DNA of 7,919 bases from Capsulimonas sp. GTDB lineage: Bacteria; Armatimonadota; Armatimonadia; Armatimonadales; Capsulimonadaceae. Under the pieces are notes generated by a model that saw nothing but the letters and a program-made list of their open reading frames with translations, ran no database searches and was not told the origin of the DNA. The first letter of the stretch is position 1, and every line of letters starts with the position of its first letter. Below, piece after piece: positions 1 to 5,323 of the stretch. Both the position numbers and the translations under genes were made by a program. The DNA is taken from positions 1 to 7,919 of the forward strand of contig JAOQAA010000332.1 in NCBI GenBank assembly GCA_025963815.1. Reading direction: 5' to 3'.

Positions 1-33
1 CCTGCGTCGCAATGATTAGGCTGCGCCGGCATC

Positions 34-576
34 TCAGCGCTCCATCGTCCCCCGATGCGCGTAAATCGCCGACAAGAGCACCGCCTGCCCACCGTGGTAC
101 GCGTCGTGCTCGACGATGTGACCGAGAAGCCAGCGCAGGGTGAACTCACGTTCAGGATTTTCGGGGCGCCGCCCAATGTGATTGGGATCATTGATCGCGG
201 CAATCTTCTGTCGCGTCCGCGCCCGAACGGCGTCCTGCTGCGCGTAAAACCAAGCAAGTGGCTGCGTCGGGGGTGACGGCCACCGCGCCTCATACTGCTG
301 TGTGTCATCCGACAGAAACAGCGCGGCCTCTTCCGCCGTCATGGGAAGGCCCCCGCCGACCTCCCCGATCCAGAACAGCTCCGTATCCGCCATATGCAGT
401 AAGAGTGCGCCAATATTATGCCCATTTGGGAATGGGCTCCAGGCGATGGAGTCGTCCGAAATCTCGCCGAGCTCCTTGCGCCACGTCTGCGTGGCGTTGT
501 CGAGCGCCCCGAGCAGAGCGGCCAACCCGGGGTGGAGGTCGGGATGAATTGGGAGGTCTTTGCGATTGCTGGGCAT
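34..576 (-). CDS. DinB/YfiT-family putative metal-dependent protein
   Basis: A 180-residue protein of the DinB (DinB/YfiT-like) superfamily: four-helix-bundle proteins that usually bind a divalent metal through three histidines and include thiol-dependent transferases and many members of unknown substrate. The likely triad is visible: H61 in the segment LLHMADTE, and H157 and H161 in the signature EHDAYHGGQ near the C-terminus. H153 lies one turn earlier. Length is typical for the family. There is no signal peptide or membrane segment, so it is presumably cytosolic. The ATG lies 12 bp after the lexA stop on the same strand, with no promoter or terminator between, so it is probably co-transcribed with lexA. 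The name-giving B. subtilis dinB is DNA-damage inducible, which makes the arrangement meaningful. The ribosome binding site is weak (AGGAT inside the lexA stop region, somewhat distant), which suggests translational coupling. The substrate cannot be assigned. Confidence 0.88.
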   Translation of the reverse strand: MPSNRKDLPIHPDLHPGLAALLGALDNATQTWRKELGEISDDSIAWSPFPNGHNIGALLLHMADTELFWIGEVGGGLPMTAEEAALFLSDDTQQYEARWPSPPTQPLAWFYAQQDAVRARTRQKIAAINDPNHIGRRPENPEREFTLRWLLGHIVEHDAYHGGQAVLLSAIYAHRGTMER

Positions 577-588
577 TAGGCTTTTCGT

Positions 589-1245
589 TTATCCTACATA
601 TCCCCGCAGCAGTCCGACGACTTTGCCGATGATGGCGGCGTCGTCGGATTTGCGCAGGGGGATGGGGGCGTAGTTGGGGTTCTGAGCCTGCAATTCGATT
701 CGGTTGCCGTGGCGGCGGAAGCGTTTGACGGTGGCGTCCTCGCCGATGCGGGCGGCGACGATGTCGCCGTTTTCGGCGGTGATCTGCGGCTGGATGATCA
801 CGAGGTCGCCGGGCAGAATGTGCGCGCCGGTCATGCTTTCGCCTTGGACGCGCAGCAGAAAGCACTCCTGATGAGAGGCTTTTAGGAGCTGCAAGGGGAC
901 AGGGATGATGTCTTCAATATTCTGGGTAGCAAGCAGGGGCGTACCGGCGGCGATGGCGCCGATCAGGGGCAGGCGGACCATGCCGCTGACTTCGTCGGCG
1001 GAGCGTTCGGAGACGCGCGCCAGGATGCGAATGCCGCGGGAGGTGCGGGGGCCATTCTTGCTGGAAAGGCGCTCGATGAAGCCCTTCTTGTGCAGCGCGT
1101 CGAGGTGAATCGTGACGCCGCGCAGGGAGCCGATGCTCAGCCCCAGCTGCATTTCGCGTATGGTGGGCGGGTATCCTTTTTCTTCCACGAATGCGACGAT
1201 GAAGTTGAAAACTTCCTGCTGTCGATCCGTCAATCCTTTAGCCAT
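589..1245 (-). CDS. lexA: LexA SOS-response repressor / self-cleaving protease
   Basis: A 218-residue LexA, the normal family length. It represses DNA-damage genes as a dimer and cleaves itself when stimulated by RecA filaments. The N-terminal winged helix-turn-helix (about residues 4-70) begins GLTDRQQEVFNFI and continues through GYPPTIREMQ to the wing HKKGFIER. The Ala-Gly cleavage site is A100-G101 in GAIAAGTPLLA. The catalytic serine is S137 in QGESM and the catalytic lysine is K174 in DATVKRF, so the protein should be active. Two adjacent ATGs exist (1248 and 1245). AAGGA lies 2 nt before the first and 5 nt before the second, so the second is preferred; the difference is one residue. The open frame continues upstream to 1428, but that extension would run through the promoter and SOS box and is not credible. 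The gene probably leads an operon with the downstream DinB-family gene and represses itself. Confidence 0.96.
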   Translation of the reverse strand: MAKGLTDRQQEVFNFIVAFVEEKGYPPTIREMQLGLSIGSLRGVTIHLDALHKKGFIERLSSKNGPRTSRGIRILARVSERSADEVSGMVRLPLIGAIAAGTPLLATQNIEDIIPVPLQLLKASHQECFLLRVQGESMTGAHILPGDLVIIQPQITAENGDIVAARIGEDATVKRFRRHGNRIELQAQNPNYAPIPLRKSDDAAIIGKVVGLLRGYVG

Positions 1246-1351
1246 CATTGTCCTTGCTATCGCCGCGTTGGGCGGCTCTCGAAAACGGGGCGTATTGACC
1301 GCCCGTCGCGTTGCGTCGGTGCGCCGGAAGGCGGCGTCTACTGTTTGCTTT

Positions 1352-1365
1352 CGAGCATATGTTTG
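1352..1365 (-). promoter_or_regulatory. Candidate LexA-binding SOS box
   Basis: The 14-mer CGAGCATATGTTTG closely matches the Gram-positive/actinobacterial SOS box CGAAC-N4-GTTCG: the core reads GAgC-ATAT-GTTt, two departures in eight core positions. It lies just downstream of the predicted lexA transcription start (-10 at 1379-1384), where a bound repressor would block transcription. This is the expected site for lexA autoregulation. It was found by eye, and binding is inferred. Confidence 0.7.
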
Positions 1366-1378
1366 TATTACTGCCCCG

Positions 1379-1384
1379 ATTATA
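1379..1384 (-). promoter_or_regulatory. lexA promoter -10 element
   Basis: Read on the minus strand this is a perfect TATAAT. Transcription would start near 1372, giving a leader of about 125 nt before the lexA ATG. At 17 bp spacing the -35 position reads CCGGAA, a poor match to TTGACA, so the promoter rests mainly on its -10. The SOS box follows immediately downstream. Confidence 0.6.
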
Positions 1385-1446
1385 CCCGAATTTTTCCTGG
1401 CTTCCGGCTGCTCGCTTCGCCCTTCCATGCGCGATGCGAGGCTCCG

Positions 1447-1455
1447 TGCTACAAT
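1447..1455 (+). promoter_or_regulatory. Extended -10 promoter for the methyltransferase gene, possibly leaderless
   Basis: TGC-TACAAT forms an extended -10 (TGn plus TANAAT). No good -35 lies 16-18 bp upstream. A start about 7 nt after the -10 falls near 1462, only about 5 nt before the ATG at 1467. No Shine-Dalgarno sequence precedes that ATG (the preceding bases are CTCTTCTT), so a leaderless or nearly leaderless mRNA is likely. Confidence 0.5.
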
Positions 1456-1466
1456 AGACTCTTCTT

Positions 1467-2672
1467 ATGGAACTTCTCACCGCACAGTATTTACTGACCG
1501 AACCGGGACGCCTGCTGCTGGCCGAAGCAAGCGCATTACTAGCCGCGAAGGCCGAACCGGTGGTGGCGCTGACACGCCTGCGCAAGTCGGCGTCGCCGGA
1601 GATCGCAGCGGCGGCGTGGGAGATGGCGGCGTCGCGCCGCAAAGGCGTGCGTAAGTTTGGGGAATCGGCTGCCGGCATGTACTTTATCGGCGAAGCTCTG
1701 GAGCAGGCGTCGAGCGCCGGCGCGGCCGCATATCACGCCGCGCGCTTTGCATCTGTCGGAATAACATCCCTCACCGACCTCTGTGGCGGCGTCGGCGGCG
1801 ACGCCATCGCCTTCGCCCGCGCCGGGCTGCAAGTCACCGTCGTGGAGCGCGATCCCGCCCGCGCATTATTCGCTGCCGAGAACGCACGGGCGCTGGACTT
1901 GGATTCGAAGATCACCGTCCATTGCGCCGACGCCATTGACTTTCCCGTAATCACCGAAGCCGTCTGGTTCGACCCCGCCCGCCGCGTGGACAAGCGCCGC
2001 GTCGTCTCCCCCGAAGACTACTCGCCGCCGCTCTCCCTCGTCAACGATCTGCGCGATCGAGGGATCGAACACATCGGCGTCAAGCTCGCGCCGGGCATCG
2101 ACCACTCCGTCGCGGAGCAAATGGACGCGGGCCTAGAGTTTCTCTCCGACGAAGGCGAGTGCAAAGAATCCCTCTTTTGGACCGGACGATTGCGCGCCCC
2201 CGAACCCGTACGCGCCACCGTACTCCGCCCGGAAGGCGTGCAAGCGCTCGCGGGAGCGCCCGACGAAGACACCGATTTCATCCCCGCCGCGCCGTCCGAC
2301 GAAGGGGGCTATCTCTACGAACCAGACCCAGCCGTGATCCGCGCGCATCTGATCCGAACCCTGGCGCACGAACTCAGCGCCGCGCCCGTCGATCCACAGA
2401 TCGCCTATCTCATCGCCCCCGAGCTTCTCCCGACGCCCTTCGCCACGGCATATGAGATCGTCGAGCGCTTTCCCTACCACTTCAAGGTCCTGCAAAAAGC
2501 ACTGAACGCGCGCGGCGTCGGCCGCGTCGTCGTCAAAAAACGCGGCGTGCCGCACGATCCCGAAGCCGTGATCAAGCAGCTCAAGCTCAAGGGATCGAAC
2601 GAAATGACGGTTGTGTTGACGCGCATGGGCGACAAGCAAATCGCCATACTCTGCCGGCGAGTAAAAGAGTAA
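1467..2672 (+). CDS. SAM-dependent methyltransferase with C-terminal THUMP-like domain
   Basis: A 401-residue class I SAM-dependent methyltransferase of the family with a C-terminal THUMP-like domain, common in actinobacteria and Bacteroidetes; such enzymes are presumed to act on RNA, but the substrate is not established. Motif I, the SAM-binding loop, is TDLCGGVGGD at residues 103-112. The acidic residue after strand 2 is E127 in VVERDP. A motif III-like CADA is at 153-156, and a catalytic-type motif WFDPARR at 167-173 resembles the NPPY/DPPR loop. GYLYEPDPAVIRA (281-293) links to the C-terminal domain, about 328-398, which contains YEIVERFPYHF and the basic strand VVVKKRG. The N-terminal helix (LTAQYLLTEPGRLLL) fits the family start, which supports the ATG at 1467. 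The gene is divergent from lexA and 7 bp upstream of the membrane-protein array, with no terminator visible between. Part of its 3' end recurs near 4861-4941. Confidence 0.85.
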   Translation: MELLTAQYLLTEPGRLLLAEASALLAAKAEPVVALTRLRKSASPEIAAAAWEMAASRRKGVRKFGESAAGMYFIGEALEQASSAGAAAYHAARFASVGITSLTDLCGGVGGDAIAFARAGLQVTVVERDPARALFAAENARALDLDSKITVHCADAIDFPVITEAVWFDPARRVDKRRVVSPEDYSPPLSLVNDLRDRGIEHIGVKLAPGIDHSVAEQMDAGLEFLSDEGECKESLFWTGRLRAPEPVRATVLRPEGVQALAGAPDEDTDFIPAAPSDEGGYLYEPDPAVIRAHLIRTLAHELSAAPVDPQIAYLIAPELLPTPFATAYEIVERFPYHFKVLQKALNARGVGRVVVKKRGVPHDPEAVIKQLKLKGSNEMTVVLTRMGDKQIAILCRRVKE

Positions 2673-2679
2673 AGACTCA

Positions 2680-3009
2680 ATGGATGATTCTTACGATGAG
2701 GAATCGACTTCATCCAACGAGCCCCGCCAGGGCATTGTTTCGCTTCGATATCTCATCGCGAGCGCAACGCTAGCATACACGTTTGCCATACTCGTACGAT
2801 TAGGTTTGATGCCAGAGGGCTCCGCCGTCTTTGCGTTTTTTGGGATTTGGCTGATCGGTCAGCTGCTACTAATCGTGAAAGGCATTACATTTGGAATACG
2901 TGGATTTCGATCTTGGCAGGGCAAATGTGGACTTTATGGCTCCATCCTGATGGTTCTCATTGTAATTTGCATGGTGTGGTTTATTGTCAGTATCGCAGTT
3001 GGCGCCTAG
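2680..3009 (+). CDS. Small three-helix membrane protein, array paralogue A
   Basis: A 109-residue protein of unknown function, the first of seven tandem paralogues. The hydrophilic N-tail (MDDSYDEESTSSNEPRQG) is acidic and lacks the VWPPP motif of the other copies. Three membrane segments follow, roughly residues 22-42, 48-70 and 88-108. Between helices 2 and 3 lies the family loop RGFRSWQGKCGLYGS. Its positive charge suggests a cytoplasmic loop, hence N-tail inside and C-terminus outside. The ATG is 7 bp after the methyltransferase stop; it matches the start of the other copies (ATGxxTGATTC), though its ribosome binding site is poor. Around the helix 2-loop junction its DNA is closest to copy G (20 of 23 bases, 2881-2903 against 5180-5202). 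It may be translationally coupled to the methyltransferase. Confidence 0.8.
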   Translation: MDDSYDEESTSSNEPRQGIVSLRYLIASATLAYTFAILVRLGLMPEGSAVFAFFGIWLIGQLLLIVKGITFGIRGFRSWQGKCGLYGSILMVLIVICMVWFIVSIAVGA

Positions 3010-3012
3010 GAG
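3008..3012 (+). promoter_or_regulatory. Shine-Dalgarno of paralogue B overlapping the stop of A
   Basis: AGGAG lies 7 nt before the ATG at 3020 and overlaps the TAG stop of paralogue A (3007-3009). It decides the start of B over the upstream in-frame ATG at 2984, and it implies translational coupling within one mRNA. Confidence 0.7.
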
Positions 3013-3019
3013 AAGGCAT

Positions 3020-3364
3020 ATGAACGATTCCAACGATGTATGGCCGCCGCCTCCGTCGAGCCAACCACAGCATGCGCCGACACGGCGGCAGGGGCCCAGC
3101 CCTGAGGGAATTTGGGCGTATCGTTTGTTTCTTGCGAGTGTGGTGTTTCTGGCGTCCGCATTTGTATTCGGCTTTGGAGGCAGTCCCTTTTTCATGAGCC
3201 TTTGCGGAGTGTGCACCGTGGTCGGCGTAGTGTGCGGCGGCATGGGTTTTGATACTTGGCAAGGACGAACGGGGTTGTGGGGATCGTGGCTGATTTTATT
3301 GATCTTTGTACTGCCATTCCTGTTTTTTGCAATCATGTTCAGCGGCGGCCTTCATGGAGATTAG
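3020..3364 (+). CDS. Small three-helix membrane protein, array paralogue B
   Basis: A 114-residue membrane protein of unknown function. It has the family N-tail MNDSNDVWPPPPSS followed by a proline- and glutamine-rich linker to about residue 32. Three hydrophobic segments follow (about 33-55, 57-78 and 88-110), with the loop DTWQGRTGLWGS between helices 2 and 3. Unlike A, C and E it ends in GGLHGD, a feature shared only with D. The start at 3020 is chosen because of the AGGAG 7 nt upstream and because it aligns with the MN/SDSxDV start of the other copies; the frame is open upstream to 2984, inside A. It is followed at 10 bp by C, and the B-C junction is repeated exactly at the D-E junction. 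The function is not known; membrane location and topology are inferred from hydrophobicity and loop charge. Confidence 0.8.
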   Translation: MNDSNDVWPPPPSSQPQHAPTRRQGPSPEGIWAYRLFLASVVFLASAFVFGFGGSPFFMSLCGVCTVVGVVCGGMGFDTWQGRTGLWGSWLILLIFVLPFLFFAIMFSGGLHGD

Positions 3365-3379
3365 GCGTTATCAATGAGT
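3356..3379 (+). repeat. 24-bp identical junction repeat, copy 1 (B-C)
   Basis: The bases spanning the last codons of B, its TAG, the intergenic GGCGTTATCA and the start of C are identical over 24 bp to 4087-4110 between D and E. Similarity continues into the next gene (CCAAAGATGTTTGGCCACC in both). It marks a duplicated two-gene unit. Confidence 0.9.
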
Positions 3380-3730
3380 GATTCCAAAGATGTTTGGCCA
3401 CCACCGATCTCGGCTTCCAATGAGCCACCTCCCTCGCCTTCAGAGAAGCCGCAGGCAGGAATTGCCGCGCTTCGTTGTTTGCTTGCGAACGCCGCGCTGA
3501 CAATCGCATTTTTTGCGTTCGCCTTGGCGGGTTTTAAAACTACGAACAGTAATTTTGCCGTTGTGACGGGTATATGGCTGGTTGGTGAACTCATCTTAGT
3601 ATTTGCCGGCATCATACTAGGCGCGATTGGGTTGCGTTCGTGGCAGGGAAAGTGCGGCCTGATCGGCTCCATACTGTCGATTGGTTTCTTTTTCATCCTC
3701 TCATTTCTTTACGCATTCGCGTCTGCTTGA
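3374..3730 (+). CDS. Small three-helix membrane protein, array paralogue C
   Basis: A 118-residue paralogue of unknown function. Its N-tail MSDSKDVWPPP runs into a proline/serine-rich stretch to about residue 30 (IGL-type membrane region begins near GIAALRCL). Three hydrophobic segments follow at about 32-52, 60-82 and 97-117, with the loop GLRSWQGKCGLIGS between the last two. The gene starts 9 bp after the stop of B, with AGG 8 nt before the ATG, so coupled translation is likely. Its first 20 bases are also those of copy G, although the rest of the two genes has diverged strongly. Together with B it forms the unit that was duplicated to give D-E. Confidence 0.8.
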   Translation: MSDSKDVWPPPISASNEPPPSPSEKPQAGIAALRCLLANAALTIAFFAFALAGFKTTNSNFAVVTGIWLVGELILVFAGIILGAIGLRSWQGKCGLIGSILSIGFFFILSFLYAFASA

Positions 3731-3747
3731 TAAAGATTGCATTGCAA

Positions 3748-4095
3748 ATGAATGATTCGCACGATGTGGGGCCGCTTTCGCCAACCAATCAGGAAAAGTT
3801 TCCGCAACAGCAGAGAGGCCCTAAGCCGGCAGGAATTTGGTCGCTTCGATTGTTTCTAGCGAGCGTGTTGTTTGTGGCGCTCGTCTTTGTCCATGGTCTT
3901 GACGACGGAGCTTACTTCTACATTTCATCGAGCGCTATCTGCGCAGTGCTGGGTTTCGTATATGGCTGGAAAGACGCAGAATCCTGGCCGGGGAAAGTGG
4001 GACTCTTGGGCTCGTGCCTGATATTGGTGGTTTTCGTCGTTCCATTACTGTACTTCATGTCAGTGTTAGGCGGTAGTGGTCTGCACGGAGATTAG
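3748..4095 (+). CDS. Small three-helix membrane protein, array paralogue D
   Basis: A 115-residue paralogue of unknown function, closest to B: both begin MNDSxDV and end GLHGD. Its tail motif is degraded, reading DVGPLSP where the others have DVWPPPP. Its loop is also altered, reading SWPGKVGLLGS with proline replacing the usual glutamine. Three hydrophobic segments lie at about 31-48, 53-73 and 87-108. The ATG at 3748 is chosen because it aligns with the family start; the open frame extends back to 3640 inside C. There is no clear Shine-Dalgarno sequence (AAAG about 11 nt upstream), so expression may depend on coupling to C. The loss of the VWPPP tail may mean relaxed constraint or a changed partner. 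Confidence 0.75.
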   Translation: MNDSHDVGPLSPTNQEKFPQQQRGPKPAGIWSLRLFLASVLFVALVFVHGLDDGAYFYISSSAICAVLGFVYGWKDAESWPGKVGLLGSCLILVVFVVPLLYFMSVLGGSGLHGD

Positions 4096-4110
4096 GCGTT
4101 ATCAATGAGT
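4087..4110 (+). repeat. 24-bp identical junction repeat, copy 2 (D-E)
   Basis: Second copy of the B-C junction (see 3356-3379), spanning the end of D and the first codons of E. The 731-bp distance between the copies equals one two-gene unit. Confidence 0.9.
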
Positions 4111-4461
4111 AATCCCAAAGATGTTTGGCCACCGCCGCCATCAGTCCCAAATGAGCCGCCTTCGCTCCCCTCTGATATGTCGTCGGCCGGAATTGTTGCA
4201 CTGTACTGTTTTATTGCGAGCGTTACGCTGATGATTGCCTTTGCTGTCTACGTGCTCGCGGGCCTCATGGTGGGTCAAACAGCCATCCCAATTATTCTTT
4301 TTTGGCTGACTTGTGAAGTAGCTCTGATATTTTCCGGAGTCTTATTTGGGAGGCGCGGAGTACGATCCTGGCAGGGCAAAGTCGGCCTTTTTGGTTCGGC
4401 GCTGTTGGTAATGGTCGTAATTTGGTCGGTGGGATTAATTATCCATATTGCGGTGTCATGA
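4105..4461 (+). CDS. Small three-helix membrane protein, array paralogue E
   Basis: A 118-residue paralogue of unknown function, the same length as C and its nearest relative by the shared junction and N-tail (MSNPKDVWPPPPS, then NEPPSLPS where C has NEPPPSPS). Three hydrophobic segments lie at about 31-54, 58-81 and 97-117, with the loop GVRSWQGKVGLFGS. It starts 9 bp after the stop of D with the same spacing signal as C. It is followed by 50 bp before F, the first gap in the array larger than about 20 bp. No terminator is visible in that gap. Confidence 0.8.
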   Translation: MSNPKDVWPPPPSVPNEPPSLPSDMSSAGIVALYCFIASVTLMIAFAVYVLAGLMVGQTAIPIILFWLTCEVALIFSGVLFGRRGVRSWQGKVGLFGSALLVMVVIWSVGLIIHIAVS

Positions 4462-4511
4462 CATGTACAATCTCAGCCCATCTGTCGCAGTGTGCAGAAT
4501 AATAAAGTTAT

Positions 4512-4862
4512 ATGAGTGCTTCCAACAATGTCTGGCCTCCGCCGCCCTCAGGTCCATCCCCGCCTTTGACGTCGAACGCGAAGCCAACGAAAGCATGGGT
4601 GGGGATCATCGGATTGTGCTGTTTCGCGGTAGTTTTTCTTATTATGCTCGTATGGTTTGTAGAGTTAGGTCATGGTATTGTGCAAACCGGAGCGAGGGGC
4701 GCCTTAGGGGGATTGGCCGTTATCATTCTGACGCCTGTAGGGATTGGGTTCGGAATCGTCGGCCGGCGATGTTGGCAAGGGAAGGTTGGATTATGGGGGT
4801 TGCTCCTACTGATTGCCGCCTTTCTTGCGCTGTGGTGTTGGGTGACTATATTCCGGTTTTGA
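4512..4862 (+). CDS. Small three-helix membrane protein, array paralogue F
   Basis: A 116-residue paralogue of unknown function. Its N-tail MSASNNVWPPPPSGPSPP replaces the aspartate of the DVW motif with asparagine, and the linker is lysine-containing (NAKPTKAW). Three hydrophobic segments lie at about 30-52, 64-84 and 93-114. The loop RRCWQGKVGLWGL is the only one lacking the serine that ends the motif in the other copies. The start is set by homology; the upstream AATAAAG is a poor ribosome site. The stop codon abuts the decayed methyltransferase 3'-end copy, so the C-terminus may have been set by that junction. A longer open frame at 4448-4942 overlaps it in another phase, has no family resemblance and is disregarded. 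Confidence 0.78.
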   Translation: MSASNNVWPPPPSGPSPPLTSNAKPTKAWVGIIGLCCFAVVFLIMLVWFVELGHGIVQTGARGALGGLAVIILTPVGIGFGIVGRRCWQGKVGLWGLLLLIAAFLALWCWVTIFRF

Positions 4863-4941
4863 TGCTCATGGGAGCAGAGACGAAATCCCATCGTGCTTAC
4901 GCGCATAGGCGACAAGTGATTATATTTCTCCCCGTCGTCTA
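4861..4941 (+). pseudogene. Decayed copy of the 3' end of the methyltransferase gene
   Basis: This intergenic stretch aligns with the last part of the methyltransferase gene (about 2582-2665). ACGCGCATAGGCGACAAG at 4899-4916 matches 2619-2636 in 17 of 18 bases. GCTCATGGGA at 4864-4873 matches GCTCAAGGGA at 2585-2594, and ACGAAAT occurs in both between them. Translated, 4893-4916 reads VLTRIGDK where the intact protein has VLTRMGDK, then hits a TGA. Small indels break the frame upstream, so it is non-coding. Distances to the following ATG are nearly equal in both places (ATG of A and ATG of G). It is best read as the edge of an old tandem duplication that included the methyltransferase 3' end and the first gene of the array. 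Confidence 0.8.
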
Positions 4942-4957
4942 GAAGGGAAGATACCAA

Positions 4958-5290
4958 ATGAGTGATTCCAAAGATGTGTGGCCGCCGCCGCCAACCAACG
5001 TTCCGTTGCCACCGCCATTACCGCCCAGTAGGATGCGGTCAGCCATAATTTCATTCTCCTGTTTCATATTGTACATATTTCTGGTTATTGCGTGGTTTGT
5101 CATTACAGCGTTTGGCGCGATGGCCACAAGAGTGCGCACCGGTGATGTCGAGTTGGGCTCCTTGGTAGTGACGCTTGCAGGCATTGGGTTTGGAATACGT
5201 GGCTGGAGGCATTGGCAGGGAAAGATCGGGCTCATCGGCTCCGCGCTGTTACTTTTCGCCTTTGTCGTGCTAATGATTTATTTCTTGTAA
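4958..5290 (+). CDS. Small three-helix membrane protein, array paralogue G
   Basis: A 110-residue paralogue of unknown function and the last of the array. Its N-tail MSDSKDVWPPPPTNVPLPPP is the most proline-rich of the seven. Three hydrophobic segments lie at about 27-51, 64-78 (short) and 91-110. The loop reads GWRHWQGKIGLIGS. The start has AAGGGA about 9 nt upstream, the best ribosome site in the array after that of B, which would allow independent translation after the 95-bp gap. The 5' end is nearly identical to C, while the helix 2-loop junction is nearest to A; the gene therefore looks mosaic or gene-converted. The decayed methyltransferase end just upstream supports G as a copy of the array's first gene. 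Confidence 0.8.
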   Translation: MSDSKDVWPPPPTNVPLPPPLPPSRMRSAIISFSCFILYIFLVIAWFVITAFGAMATRVRTGDVELGSLVVTLAGIGFGIRGWRHWQGKIGLIGSALLLFAFVVLMIYFL

Positions 5291-5323
5291 CTACGAGGAT
5301 GTGGATATTTCCCGAAAGATAAT

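Noticed and set aside
1246..1428. N-terminal extension of lexA by 61 codons
   Set aside because: The extension lacks LexA homology, covers the -10 and SOS box, and the ATGs at 1245/1248 have an AAGGA ribosome site and give the usual family length.
2133..2639. 168-codon minus-strand open frame within the methyltransferase
   Set aside because: It is a GC-rich antisense shadow of a well-supported gene with no start signal or family likeness.
4448..4942. 164-codon plus-strand frame overlapping paralogue F
   Set aside because: It is out of phase with F, which has clear family homology and membrane segments; this frame has neither, and it runs through the decayed methyltransferase remnant.
5299..5322. 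Seven-codon leader peptide before the MFS gene
   Set aside because: The GAGG abuts the ATG without spacing, and no attenuator or regulatory codon run is visible; probably chance.
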